Part shown: positions 1-6,962 of the stretch, piece after piece | Layout of the letters: every line of letters starts with the position of its first letter | Numbering within the stretch: position 1 is the first letter of the stretch | Assembly: GCA_019638455.1 (NCBI GenBank) | Contig: JAHBTU010000004.1 | Span: 248,001-312,000, forward strand | Origin: Saprospiraceae bacterium | GTDB taxonomy: Bacteria > Bacteroidota > Bacteroidia > Chitinophagales > Saprospiraceae | Direction: 5' to 3' | Length of the DNA stretch: 64,000 nucleotides | Made by a program: the position numbers and the translations under genes | Notes under the pieces: model-generated | Told to the model about the DNA's origin: nothing | Seen by the model: only the letters and a program-made list of their open reading frames with translations | Database searches by the model: none

Positions 1-300
1 TATTTTTTGCACCGAGAGGCGTTGATTTGTGCCTTCGTCTTGATTGATTCCAACATTCCACCCACGAAAATTGACCTTGAATTCATCAATGGAATGGGCG
101 AGCGCCAAATCCCCTTTGCCATCTGCTTCACCAAAGCCGACCGCATCGGGAAGGCAACCCTTGAGCAGAACATCGAGCGGTTCATGGCCGCCTTGAGCGA
201 GACTTGGGAGACTTTGCCCCCCTACTTCATCACTTCCGCCGAGCGGAAAACCGGCAAGGCGGAGTTGTTGGAGTTTATCGAAAAATATATCGGGAAATAA
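1..300 (+). CDS. engB: EngB/YsxC ribosome-biogenesis GTPase, C-terminal part (truncated by window edge)
   Basis: The frame is open from base 1, so the true start lies upstream and only about the last 99 residues are present. The visible part has the G4-like element CFTKADRI (the family's TKxD) and the G5-like FITSAERKTG, followed by the usual short C-terminal helix. This matches the second half of the TrmE-Era-EngA-EngB-Septin GTPase EngB, which assists assembly of the large ribosomal subunit in the cytoplasm. The P-loop and switch regions are outside the window and cannot be checked. Family assignment rests on the C-terminal motifs and overall similarity as I recall it. Confidence 0.85.
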   Translation, partial: YFLHREALICAFVLIDSNIPPTKIDLEFINGMGERQIPFAICFTKADRIGKATLEQNIERFMAALSETWETLPPYFITSAERKTGKAELLEFIEKYIGK

Positions 301-326
301 AACAGAGGTTGACAAAGGTCTCGATA

Positions 327-507
327 TATAGTCAACGCAAATCAGCCCCGTCCGCTTCCACTTGGCCGGGCAAGCCCCTGAGTACAGGGTCTGACAAGGT
401 GGTTTTGAACGAACGGTGCTCGCAATCTTTTGGAAATCATGCAAATCAATCAAGGAAATCCCTGTCTTGCCAACGGGCAGATTCAAATCCTCTTTAATCT
501 GGGTATA
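327..507 (-). repeat. Family A dispersed repeat, copy 1 (181 bp)
   Basis: One of four nearly identical 180-181 bp copies in the window, in the opposite orientation to the other three (18004, 35334, 46311). It begins TATACCCAG and ends GACTATA when read on the minus strand. It fills most of the gap between engB and the acyltransferase gene. Copies 1 and 4 share an extra G (CAAGTGGAAG) that copies 2 and 3 lack, so there are two subfamilies. No coding function is claimed. Confidence 0.9.
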
Positions 508-560
508 TCAACCCCCATCAACCTGACAAGACCACCGCTTTAACGGTCAAAAGAAACGCC

Positions 561-2327
561 GTGAAAAAAAACGTAACCATATATCCGCGCATCATCGAGC
601 GTATGGAAGACTGGCCGATTTATCGGCTGAGCAAAGACCGCGCGGAGTTCATACGCGAAATTGACGAGTTCACCTTCCGACGCATCGCCAGCCGCCACAA
701 GCGAGACTTGGCCGACGTGCTGGTGAAAACCATATATCAGGAACGCATCCGCATCAAGGAATCGCCGTGGAAGGTGGACCCGCCCAACGAACGGCAATTT
801 TGGAACAAAATCAGCAAGCGGCTCATCAAAAAAACGCTCGACCGCAACGACCCGGAGGCCAAGGCTGTGGCAGAAGAGATTTTGCAAAAAATCATTCACC
901 GCTATTCGGAGGAAATCGTCGGCACGTTTCAGGTGAGCACCTTCAAGTTTGCGCAGCGTTTTCTCACTGCTTTTTTCAACCGCCTTTTCAATGCCGCCGT
1001 AGGCAAGAGCATTCGAGCCATTTTTCGCGGGCGGCGACATCTCTACGAACGGCTCAATGTGGTGGGCGACGTAGAGACAGTGCGCGAGCTGTTCAAGCAC
1101 GGCACGGTCGTGGTGGTGCCCACCCACAGCAGCAACCTCGATTCCATTCTGGTCGGCTACGCCATGGACCAAATCATGGGGTTGCCCTCGTTTAGCTACG
1201 GCGCAGGGCTTAATCTCTACAACTTTGGCCCAGCTGCATACTTCATGAACCGCCTCGGGGCTTATCGGGTGGACCGCCGCAAAAAGAATTCGATTTATTT
1301 GGAGACGCTCAAGGCAATGAGCAACCTGAGCATCCAGCGAGGGGTCAACAGCCTGTTTTTCCCCGGTGGCACCCGCTCTCGCTCCGGCGCTTTGGAGACC
1401 GACCTGAAGATGGGGTTGCTTGGCACGGCGGTGGAAGCCCAGCGTGCCTTGTGCACCCTTGCCACCCATCCCGATGCGGGGGGCGAGCGGCGTTTTGTCT
1501 CCCCCATTTTGGAGGGAGCAGGGGCAGGCAAAGTCTTCGTCGTCCCGATGGTCATCTGTTACAACTTTGTGCTGGAGGCGCCCTTCCTCATCGAGCAGCA
1601 TTTGCGCATGACAGGCAAGGAAAACTACTTGCGCCTCAAAGATGAAGGCACCAGCGTGCGAGCATGGTTTCGATTCATCTGGCGCTTTTTCTCCACCACG
1701 AGCGACATCACCATCAGCGTGGGCAAGCCGATGGACGTGCTGGGCAACTTTGTGGACGGGCAGGGACGCAGCTTCGACCGCTTTGGCAACGAACTCGACA
1801 TCAGTGATTATTTTGTCTCAAAAAATGAAGTGGTGGAAGACCGCCAACGCGAGGAAGAATACACCAAGATTCTGGCCGACCGCATCGTGGAGCGTTATCA
1901 CATCGAAAACGTGGTGCTCAGCAGTCATCTCGTCGCCTACGCCGTTTTTGAAATGCTGCTCCACGAAAACCCCAAACTCGACCTGTTCGGCATCCTCCGC
2001 CTCCCGCCCGACGACTATGTGTTCCCCTTCCGCGCCGTGGAAGAAGTGGTGGAGCAAATGCAGGAAAAACTCGTGGAATGGGAACAACAGGGCAAAATCC
2101 GCCTTGCGCCCGAAATACACCGATCCGCCGCCGATGTAGTGCGCGATGGCGTGAAAAACCTCGGCGTGTTTCACACCGAAAAACCGCTTGGCTTCACCAG
2201 AGACGGCAACATCGTGTCGTCCAACTTTCGCGTCCTGTGCTTTTATCACAACCGGCTGGAGAACTATCACCTTGAAAAGGCCGTGCATTGGAAAGCAGAG
2301 GAAATCGAGGTGCTGAAAGTGGATTGA
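561..2327 (+). CDS. PlsB-like glycerol-3-phosphate / lysophospholipid acyltransferase
   Basis: A 588-residue protein with the PlsB/PlsC acyltransferase signature. The HX4D catalytic motif is HSSNLD at residues 189-194, and the substrate-binding block FPGGTRSRSG begins near residue 267, where the family usually has FPEGTRSR. It is expected to transfer an acyl chain to glycerol-3-phosphate or a lysolipid at the inner membrane during phospholipid synthesis. It is shorter than E. coli PlsB (about 800 residues). The start is GTG at 561; the next in-frame ATG (603) would remove only 14 residues. Family A repeat copy 1 ends 53 bp upstream. The exact acyl acceptor cannot be told from sequence. Confidence 0.85.
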   Translation: MKKNVTIYPRIIERMEDWPIYRLSKDRAEFIREIDEFTFRRIASRHKRDLADVLVKTIYQERIRIKESPWKVDPPNERQFWNKISKRLIKKTLDRNDPEAKAVAEEILQKIIHRYSEEIVGTFQVSTFKFAQRFLTAFFNRLFNAAVGKSIRAIFRGRRHLYERLNVVGDVETVRELFKHGTVVVVPTHSSNLDSILVGYAMDQIMGLPSFSYGAGLNLYNFGPAAYFMNRLGAYRVDRRKKNSIYLETLKAMSNLSIQRGVNSLFFPGGTRSRSGALETDLKMGLLGTAVEAQRALCTLATHPDAGGERRFVSPILEGAGAGKVFVVPMVICYNFVLEAPFLIEQHLRMTGKENYLRLKDEGTSVRAWFRFIWRFFSTTSDITISVGKPMDVLGNFVDGQGRSFDRFGNELDISDYFVSKNEVVEDRQREEEYTKILADRIVERYHIENVVLSSHLVAYAVFEMLLHENPKLDLFGILRLPPDDYVFPFRAVEEVVEQMQEKLVEWEQQGKIRLAPEIHRSAADVVRDGVKNLGVFHTEKPLGFTRDGNIVSSNFRVLCFYHNRLENYHLEKAVHWKAEEIEVLKVD

Positions 2328-2671
2328 GGGGCGTAGAGGTAGTGTGAATTGACTCGCGTATCATGAATATTCTGTCGTCAACAAATTTTTTATAAAAAAA
2401 GATCTACGTGTCTTTTAAAGTCTTTATTTTTGTTCCGTCTTAAAACCGCTTGCCATATTTTTTAATAGGCCTTATGTCCCGGCCGCCTGCCCCCTAAGCA
2501 TTTTCCGCAAACACACATTTTTCTCTGCTTTTGGTTTGCCAAGCCCGATACATGGGCTTGTATCTGTCACATATTCATGTGACTCTTGCGTATAAACAAT
2601 GCTGCATTTGCAACATTGCCATAACTGAATGTTTCAACCAAATCTTTCATCTTTTTTAAACTCTTTAAATT
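2328..2671. other. Intergenic region, AT-rich, no gene seen
   Basis: This 344-bp gap is more AT-rich than the surrounding coding DNA. It holds a few small inverted repeats (for example GTCACAT/ATGTGAC near 2575-2592, and AATGCTGCATTTGCAACATT near 2600) but no convincing promoter box or open frame. It presumably carries the promoter of the lipoprotein gene at 2672. Confidence 0.6.
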
Positions 2672-3505
2672 ATGAAAAATCTACGTGCCCTAACCTTGGC
2701 TATTCTGGCAACCATGTTTGTCATAGCCTGTGAAAAAGAACAAGCGACCTCAACCGAGAAGCAATTCACCACGACCGACAGAAGCGGTTGCACACCCACC
2801 TTGATAACGGATTTGACTGGCCCAGGCGGCAATGTGGAGTGTTCGCAAGTAGGGGATTATGAGTTCTCAAGCGATAGATTCAGCGATGGCGAACAATGCA
2901 GCGGCACGGTTGGGCCGATTCAATGGACAACCGACGCATCGTGCACCTACGTCTCATGGACTTGGATTGGTCCCGGCACACCGTGTGGCGTGGCTGTCAT
3001 TGTTAAAGGCGGCAATGCTGCCAACGTGTATGTTTACCCAGAAGGATGCACATCTGGGTCAGATTTGGTTTCCCCACAGAATGCGGGCGGGCAAACCCCT
3101 GATTTGAGCAACATCACTTTCTGCTGGAATGTCTGCCCAGACGAGCAGGAATGTACCGAAGAAACTGCCTTCGGTGGCAACACCAAAGGTGGCGGCCCCG
3201 CATGGTGGTACTACTTTGACACGAATGGCCCAGCTTGCCAAAAAATCTATGCTGGTCAGAAAGAAATGGTGGGCGGTTCTGTGTGCTACAACGCTGCGAC
3301 CGACGAACTCACCATCACGCTTGGCCCCGGCTGGAGTCTTCAGAATGTCAGCGAGCCTGTAAAAATTCAGGGCTATGGCACACCTCCAAGCAAACGCCCG
3401 GCGGCGGGGTTGTTCACCACCTACAAAGGAACAAGTCTCGGCCCAATCAAGGGCAACAACAAGCGCTACTATGTGGTACACTTGGATGTCCAGTATTGCG
3501 AATAA
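2672..3505 (+). CDS. Cysteine-containing secreted lipoprotein of unknown function
   Basis: A 277-residue protein with a lipoprotein signal peptide. The hydrophobic stretch LAILATMFVIAC ends in a lipobox cysteine at residue 20 and is followed by charged residues (EKEQ). The mature part is rich in Gly, Thr, Asn and Cys and looks like an extracytoplasmic beta-rich domain. About a dozen cysteines suggest disulfides. I recognise no family. It stands alone: a long AT-rich leader lies upstream and a clear intrinsic terminator at 3531-3567 follows, so it is probably monocistronic and membrane-anchored in the periplasm or at the surface. Confidence 0.8.
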   Translation: MKNLRALTLAILATMFVIACEKEQATSTEKQFTTTDRSGCTPTLITDLTGPGGNVECSQVGDYEFSSDRFSDGEQCSGTVGPIQWTTDASCTYVSWTWIGPGTPCGVAVIVKGGNAANVYVYPEGCTSGSDLVSPQNAGGQTPDLSNITFCWNVCPDEQECTEETAFGGNTKGGGPAWWYYFDTNGPACQKIYAGQKEMVGGSVCYNAATDELTITLGPGWSLQNVSEPVKIQGYGTPPSKRPAAGLFTTYKGTSLGPIKGNNKRYYVVHLDVQYCE

Positions 3506-3530
3506 GCGCTGAGGTTTTGCATTAAGTGCG

Positions 3531-3567
3531 TGGGTCATTCCGAATTTCGGGATGACCCATGTTTTTT
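3531..3567 (+). terminator. Intrinsic terminator after the lipoprotein gene
   Basis: TGGGTCAT and ATGACCCA, with inner CCG/CGG pairs and an AATTT loop, form a hairpin at 3531-3559. A run of six T follows at 3562-3567. It lies 25 bp after the stop codon at 3505. Confidence 0.75.
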
Positions 3568-3600
3568 CAGGCGCTTGTGCAAACAAGCACCCTTTTCGTA

Positions 3601-3632
3601 TTGGTCACTCCGTCGGCTTTTCTCTACTTTTG
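3601..3632 (+). promoter_or_regulatory. Candidate Bacteroidota-type promoter for the crotonase gene
   Basis: TTG at 3601-3603 is followed after exactly 21 bases by TACTTTTG at 3625-3632, matching the known Bacteroidota -33 TTG / -7 TAnnTTTG pattern. It lies about 110 bp upstream of the ATG at 3740. The leader in between contains short AAATCAACAAATCAACA-like direct repeats. Confidence 0.5.
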
Positions 3633-3739
3633 CCCGCCTTTGGAGGTGGTGGTTGACTCGAGGGTTTGTTGATTTGGTTATTTGACCCTCGATTCAGCAA
3701 ATCAACAAATCAACAGTTCAACAAATCGCCAACACAAAC

Positions 3740-4522
3740 ATGGTTTACGAAAACTTACAAATAACTCACGACAACGGTATTGCCCTCGTCACCATCAGCC
3801 GCGAAAAGGCGCTCAACGCCCTCAACACCCAAACCATGCTCGAACTCCGGCATTTTTTTGGAGAAGCCGCCTTTGAGTTGGAGGACCTGAAAGGCATCGT
3901 GCTCACCGGCGCGGGCGAAAAAGCCTTTGTGGCTGGAGCAGACATCACCGAGTTCAGTAGCCTGAGCGCCCCAGAAGGTATGCAAATGGCAAAACGAGGT
4001 CAGGATATTTTTTTCCTCGTCGAGCGGTTCCCGAAGCCCGTCGTGGCGGCGGTCAACGGCTTCGCGCTCGGCGGCGGGTGCGAGCTGGCAATGGCCTGCC
4101 ACTTGCGCGTGGCGGGCGAAAAGGCCAAGTTCGGTCAGCCGGAGGTCAATCTCGGCCTCATCCCCGGCTACGGCGGCACCCAGCGCCTCATCCAATACAT
4201 CGGCAAGACAAAAGCCATAGAGCTCCTGATGACTGCCGACATGCTCGGCGCGGCGGAGGCTCTGCAACTCGGCTTGGTGAACTACGTCGTGCCAGCTGGC
4301 GAAGAGGTGTCCAAAGCCACGGAGTTGATTGAAAAAATAGCGGCGAAAGCACCGTTCGCCATTTCAAAAATCATCGAGACTGTCAACGCCTATTACGAGG
4401 AGGGCGTGGATGGCTTTTGGAAAGAGGTGGATGCCTTTGGCGAGTGCTGTGGCACGGACGATTTCCGCGAGGGCGCGACGGCATTTGTGGAAAAACGAAA
4501 GGCGAATTTTCAAGGAAAATAA
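3740..4522 (+). CDS. Enoyl-CoA hydratase / crotonase family protein
   Basis: A 260-residue crotonase-fold enzyme. The two acid residues that activate water in enoyl-CoA hydratases are present: Glu115 in GGGCELAMAC and Glu135 in FGQPEVNLGL, 20 residues apart as in the rat mitochondrial enzyme. The oxyanion-hole segments AFVAGADI (about 63-70) and ALGGG (about 109-113) are intact. It should hydrate trans-2-enoyl-CoA in fatty-acid or aromatic-acid breakdown in the cytoplasm. It appears monocistronic, with a candidate promoter at 3601-3632 and a palindromic repeat after it. The PaaJ/PcaF-like thiolase at 16692 may act in the same kind of pathway, but the two genes are 12 kb apart. Confidence 0.92.
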   Translation: MVYENLQITHDNGIALVTISREKALNALNTQTMLELRHFFGEAAFELEDLKGIVLTGAGEKAFVAGADITEFSSLSAPEGMQMAKRGQDIFFLVERFPKPVVAAVNGFALGGGCELAMACHLRVAGEKAKFGQPEVNLGLIPGYGGTQRLIQYIGKTKAIELLMTADMLGAAEALQLGLVNYVVPAGEEVSKATELIEKIAAKAPFAISKIIETVNAYYEEGVDGFWKEVDAFGECCGTDDFREGATAFVEKRKANFQGK

Positions 4523-4531
4523 CAAGCCGTA

Positions 4532-4647
4532 GGTGAGGATGTCTCATAAGCGATGTTTGTTTGACAGGATTCGCGCCCTCTTTCGGGAAAAAAACCTGTA
4601 AATCTTGTTAATCCTGTCGAAATTTAGACTTGTGAGACGGCCTCGCC
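4532..4647. repeat. Family C palindromic repeat, copy 1 (about 116 bp)
   Basis: Outer arms GGTGAGGATGTCTCATAAG and CTTGTGAGACGGCCTCGCC pair at about 15 of 19 positions. Inner arms TTGACAGGATT and AATCCTGTC flank a centre with GGGAAAAAAACCTGTAAAT. The element fills the gap between the crotonase and gtrA-like genes. Related copies lie at 35283-35568 (split by family A), 36558-36623 and 45856-45924. Confidence 0.75.
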
Positions 4648-4663
4648 TAGTGTGTAAAGCACC

Positions 4664-5050
4664 ATGAACGACTTAATCATCAAATTCTGCAAATTCGGTA
4701 TAGTGGGCGCTTCAGGGGTGGGCGTGGATTTTGGTATCACTTGGCTTTGCAAGGAAAAGTTGCGCCTCAATAAATACGTTGCCAACAGCACGGGCTTTAT
4801 GTGCGCGGTGGTGAGCAACTACACCCTCAACCGTGTGTGGACGTTTCACAGCCACGACCCTGCCGTGGCCACCCAGTTCTCAAAATTTCTGTTGGCTTCT
4901 CTTATTGGCTTGGGCATCAATAATGCCATTATTTACCTGCTCAACGAGCGCCTCGGCGTGAAGTTTTACACTTCCAAACTTATCGCCACGGGCGTGGTGA
5001 CGCTATGGAACTTTTGGGCGAATTACACTTTCACGTTTCACGGCACCTGA
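4664..5050 (+). CDS. GtrA family membrane protein
   Basis: A 128-residue integral membrane protein with about four predicted helices, starting FCKFGIVGASGVGVDFGITW and ending with the aromatic-rich NFWANYTFTF typical of GtrA/DPMS-like proteins. The family includes putative flippases for lipid-linked sugars used in glycan or O-antigen glucosylation. No glycosyltransferase gene lies beside it, so its sugar lipid partner is unknown. The ATG start places the first helix right after a short basic N-terminus. A family C repeat ends 17 bp upstream and the macro-domain gene starts 51 bp downstream. Confidence 0.85.
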   Translation: MNDLIIKFCKFGIVGASGVGVDFGITWLCKEKLRLNKYVANSTGFMCAVVSNYTLNRVWTFHSHDPAVATQFSKFLLASLIGLGINNAIIYLLNERLGVKFYTSKLIATGVVTLWNFWANYTFTFHGT

Positions 5051-5101
5051 GCATGGGGCAGGGTTCGACAATCCTCGTCAATTTTCATCAACATCATCGC
5101 C

Positions 5102-5629
5102 ATGACCACCAGACTCACACTCGAACAGGGCGACATCACCAAAATCGCTTTTGATGTCATCGTGAACGCGGCCAATTCTTCCTTGCTTGGCGGGGGCGGT
5201 GTGGATGGGGCCATTCACCGCGCTGGCGGGCCAAAAATTTTGGAAGAATGCATGGAAATACGCGCCTCGCAGGGCGGCTGCAAGACGGGAGAAGCAGTGA
5301 TGACAACGGGTGGCAGCTTGCCTGCTCGATTCGTCATTCACACCGTTGGGCCAGTGTATAGCGCCCACGACCCTGCAATGCCGACGTTGCTGGGCAATTG
5401 CTACCGCAACTCACTTCGTCTGGCAGTCTCCTATGGCCTAAAGACGGTGGCTTTCCCCAATATCAGCACGGGTGTATATGGCTACCCCAAAGCAGCGGCG
5501 TGCGAAGTGGCATTGCTTGCCGTGCGAGCATTTTTGAGCGAACACGATGGGAAACTGGAAGAAGTGCGCTTTGTTTGCTTCGACGAGGAGAATTTCGCGC
5601 TCTATTCCGAAAGGCTGTCAGAAGGCTGA
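5102..5629 (+). CDS. Macro-domain protein, O-acetyl-ADP-ribose deacetylase-like
   Basis: A 175-residue single-domain protein matching the YmdB/MacroD class. GDITKIAFDVIVNAANSSLLGGGGVDGAIHRAGG covers the ADP-ribose-binding loop with the conserved NAAN and GGGGVDGAIH motifs, and a later segment has ISTGVYGYP, the phosphate-binding loop. It likely hydrolyses O-acetyl-ADP-ribose or removes mono-ADP-ribose from proteins in the cytoplasm. Its 3' end overlaps the convergent lipoprotein gene by 28 bp (5602-5629). No ADP-ribosyltransferase is visible nearby. Confidence 0.93.
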   Translation: MTTRLTLEQGDITKIAFDVIVNAANSSLLGGGGVDGAIHRAGGPKILEECMEIRASQGGCKTGEAVMTTGGSLPARFVIHTVGPVYSAHDPAMPTLLGNCYRNSLRLAVSYGLKTVAFPNISTGVYGYPKAAACEVALLAVRAFLSEHDGKLEEVRFVCFDEENFALYSERLSEG

Positions 5630-6036
5630 GATAGGCCGTCTTGCGATTCCTCGCTTTCGTCAGAGGGAGTTGTCTTTTGCAGGTGCATTTCAAACTGCGC
5701 GCCGCGCAATTCCAGCGTCAGCACCAACATTGAGTCTGTCGCGCTTTGGATGACATAAACGACGGGTTGCGGTGTTTTTTGGTGAATTTCATTCTTCTTC
5801 AACTCATACTCGGTTGGCACATCCGCGCCAACAGGAAGGTTGGTCATCATCTTTCCATCCGCGTCGAACTGAAAAAAAACGCCTTGCAGCGTCTCCGTTT
5901 CTCTTTGATTGCGAAGACCTTTCACCAACTTCCAATATCCTTGAATGGAAATTTGGGTCTTCTCTTCGCGCCCCCCACCGCCACAGGCAGCGACGAGGAG
6001 CGCAAACACTACTGACAGCAGGGAACTTGCACGCAT
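5602..6036 (-). CDS. Small lipoprotein, function unknown
   Basis: A 144-residue protein with signal peptide MRASSLLSVVFALLVAAC; the lipobox cysteine is residue 18 and a GGGG stretch follows. The mature region (GYWKLVKGL, FFQFDADGKM, YELKKNEIH, LVLTLELRG) has the strand spacing of a small lipocalin-like beta-barrel, a common lipoprotein fold in Bacteroidota; this is inference. A Ser/Glu/Asp-rich tail ends the protein. It converges on and overlaps the macro-domain gene by 28 bp. The Cas6 gene upstream ends 17 bp before its start, so the two may share a transcript. Confidence 0.75.
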   Translation of the reverse strand: MRASSLLSVVFALLVAACGGGGREEKTQISIQGYWKLVKGLRNQRETETLQGVFFQFDADGKMMTNLPVGADVPTEYELKKNEIHQKTPQPVVYVIQSATDSMLVLTLELRGAQFEMHLQKTTPSDESEESQDGLSQPSDSLSE

Positions 6037-6053
6037 CGTTTCGAGGATTTTTT

Positions 6054-6845
6054 TTATTTAAAATCAGCATAGCCAAAGCCAAGATAGGGGTATTCCCCGA
6101 ACCCGGCATAGTAGCAGAACTCCATGACCGCTGGCGGCATACTTACCTCAAAATCATAAACGAAGCCGCGCAATTGGGCGATACCTTCCACATTGGGTTT
6201 AAGATGAATGAGGCGTGACTTCGCCTGGCCTATCAAACGATAGTGCATGGGAAAGGAAGGGTCGAGCAGTTTCAAGCCTGCTAGCGACTTGTATTGCCAC
6301 GCCGCTTTCATGCGGCGCACGGCGTGCGTGAAAAAACTGACATCGTAGCCATCGCCATCGGGCAACAGGTAGGGGTTGGCAGGTTTGACCTCTTCCACAG
6401 AGGTGATGGAGACGGGCGACACCGCCTTGAAATGCATGGTTTCCTTGAAAGTGATGGGCTGCATCACTTGCCAATGTTTCACCTCAAATTGTGTGGGATG
6501 CCCGTCCACAGAGCCGAGTGGCAGCGGGACTTGCCGGAAGATATGCACCAATTGCTGCTCAAAGGAAGGGTCGAGGTAGATGGAGATGCTCAGCTTTACC
6601 TGATTGCCCAGAAGCCTGAATTCCTGCCTCACTTGGTCCATTTCATAAGGATAGATGGCCAAGGGGCTGAAGGTGAACAATTTAAAATTGCGAGAACCCA
6701 AATCAAAGCCACGCTGCTGCACCCATGATGAGAGTTCAGAACCCGCTTTCGAAAGGACATCAAAAATCCAATGGGAGATTTCCGATTGATAATTGATTGG
6801 AATAACGGTGCCCTTCTGGCAGGAAAGGCTAAACTGTATGCGCAT
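6054..6845 (-). CDS. cas6: CRISPR-associated endoribonuclease Cas6 (orphan)
   Basis: A 263-residue protein with the Cas6 layout: an N-terminal ferredoxin-like domain (MRIQFSLSCQKGTVIPINYQ) with the common NFKLFTFSPL segment (residues 53-62), and a C-terminal domain ending in the glycine-rich loop FGEYPYLGFGYADF. Cas6 cuts CRISPR precursor RNA within each repeat. No other cas gene and no CRISPR array is visible in this window, so it is an orphan here. At the position where many Cas6 proteins carry the catalytic histidine (LHxxGF-like), this protein reads VQQRGF (residues 42-47), so the usual general base may be missing. Some Cas6 proteins work without that His. Confidence 0.85.
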   Translation of the reverse strand: MRIQFSLSCQKGTVIPINYQSEISHWIFDVLSKAGSELSSWVQQRGFDLGSRNFKLFTFSPLAIYPYEMDQVRQEFRLLGNQVKLSISIYLDPSFEQQLVHIFRQVPLPLGSVDGHPTQFEVKHWQVMQPITFKETMHFKAVSPVSITSVEEVKPANPYLLPDGDGYDVSFFTHAVRRMKAAWQYKSLAGLKLLDPSFPMHYRLIGQAKSRLIHLKPNVEGIAQLRGFVYDFEVSMPPAVMEFCYYAGFGEYPYLGFGYADFK

Positions 6846-6962
6846 AACATCCGGTTGTGATTAAAAGACAGATTAAAACTTCCCCGCAGTATGTTTTGGT
6901 GGAGTTTTCGGCGCGAAAAGTACGGATAACTTTATTGTGACAAAGGATTTTTTAACAATTCA

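Noticed and set aside
2328..2671. tRNA or structured RNA in the AT-rich gap
   Set aside because: The small inverted repeats do not form a cloverleaf and no GGTTCRANTCC-like T-arm is seen; no tRNA was recognised in any other gap either.
6846..6962. CRISPR array next to cas6
   Set aside because: The flanks of cas6 were scanned for regularly spaced 25-40 bp direct repeats; none are present. The dispersed families A-I are not regularly spaced.
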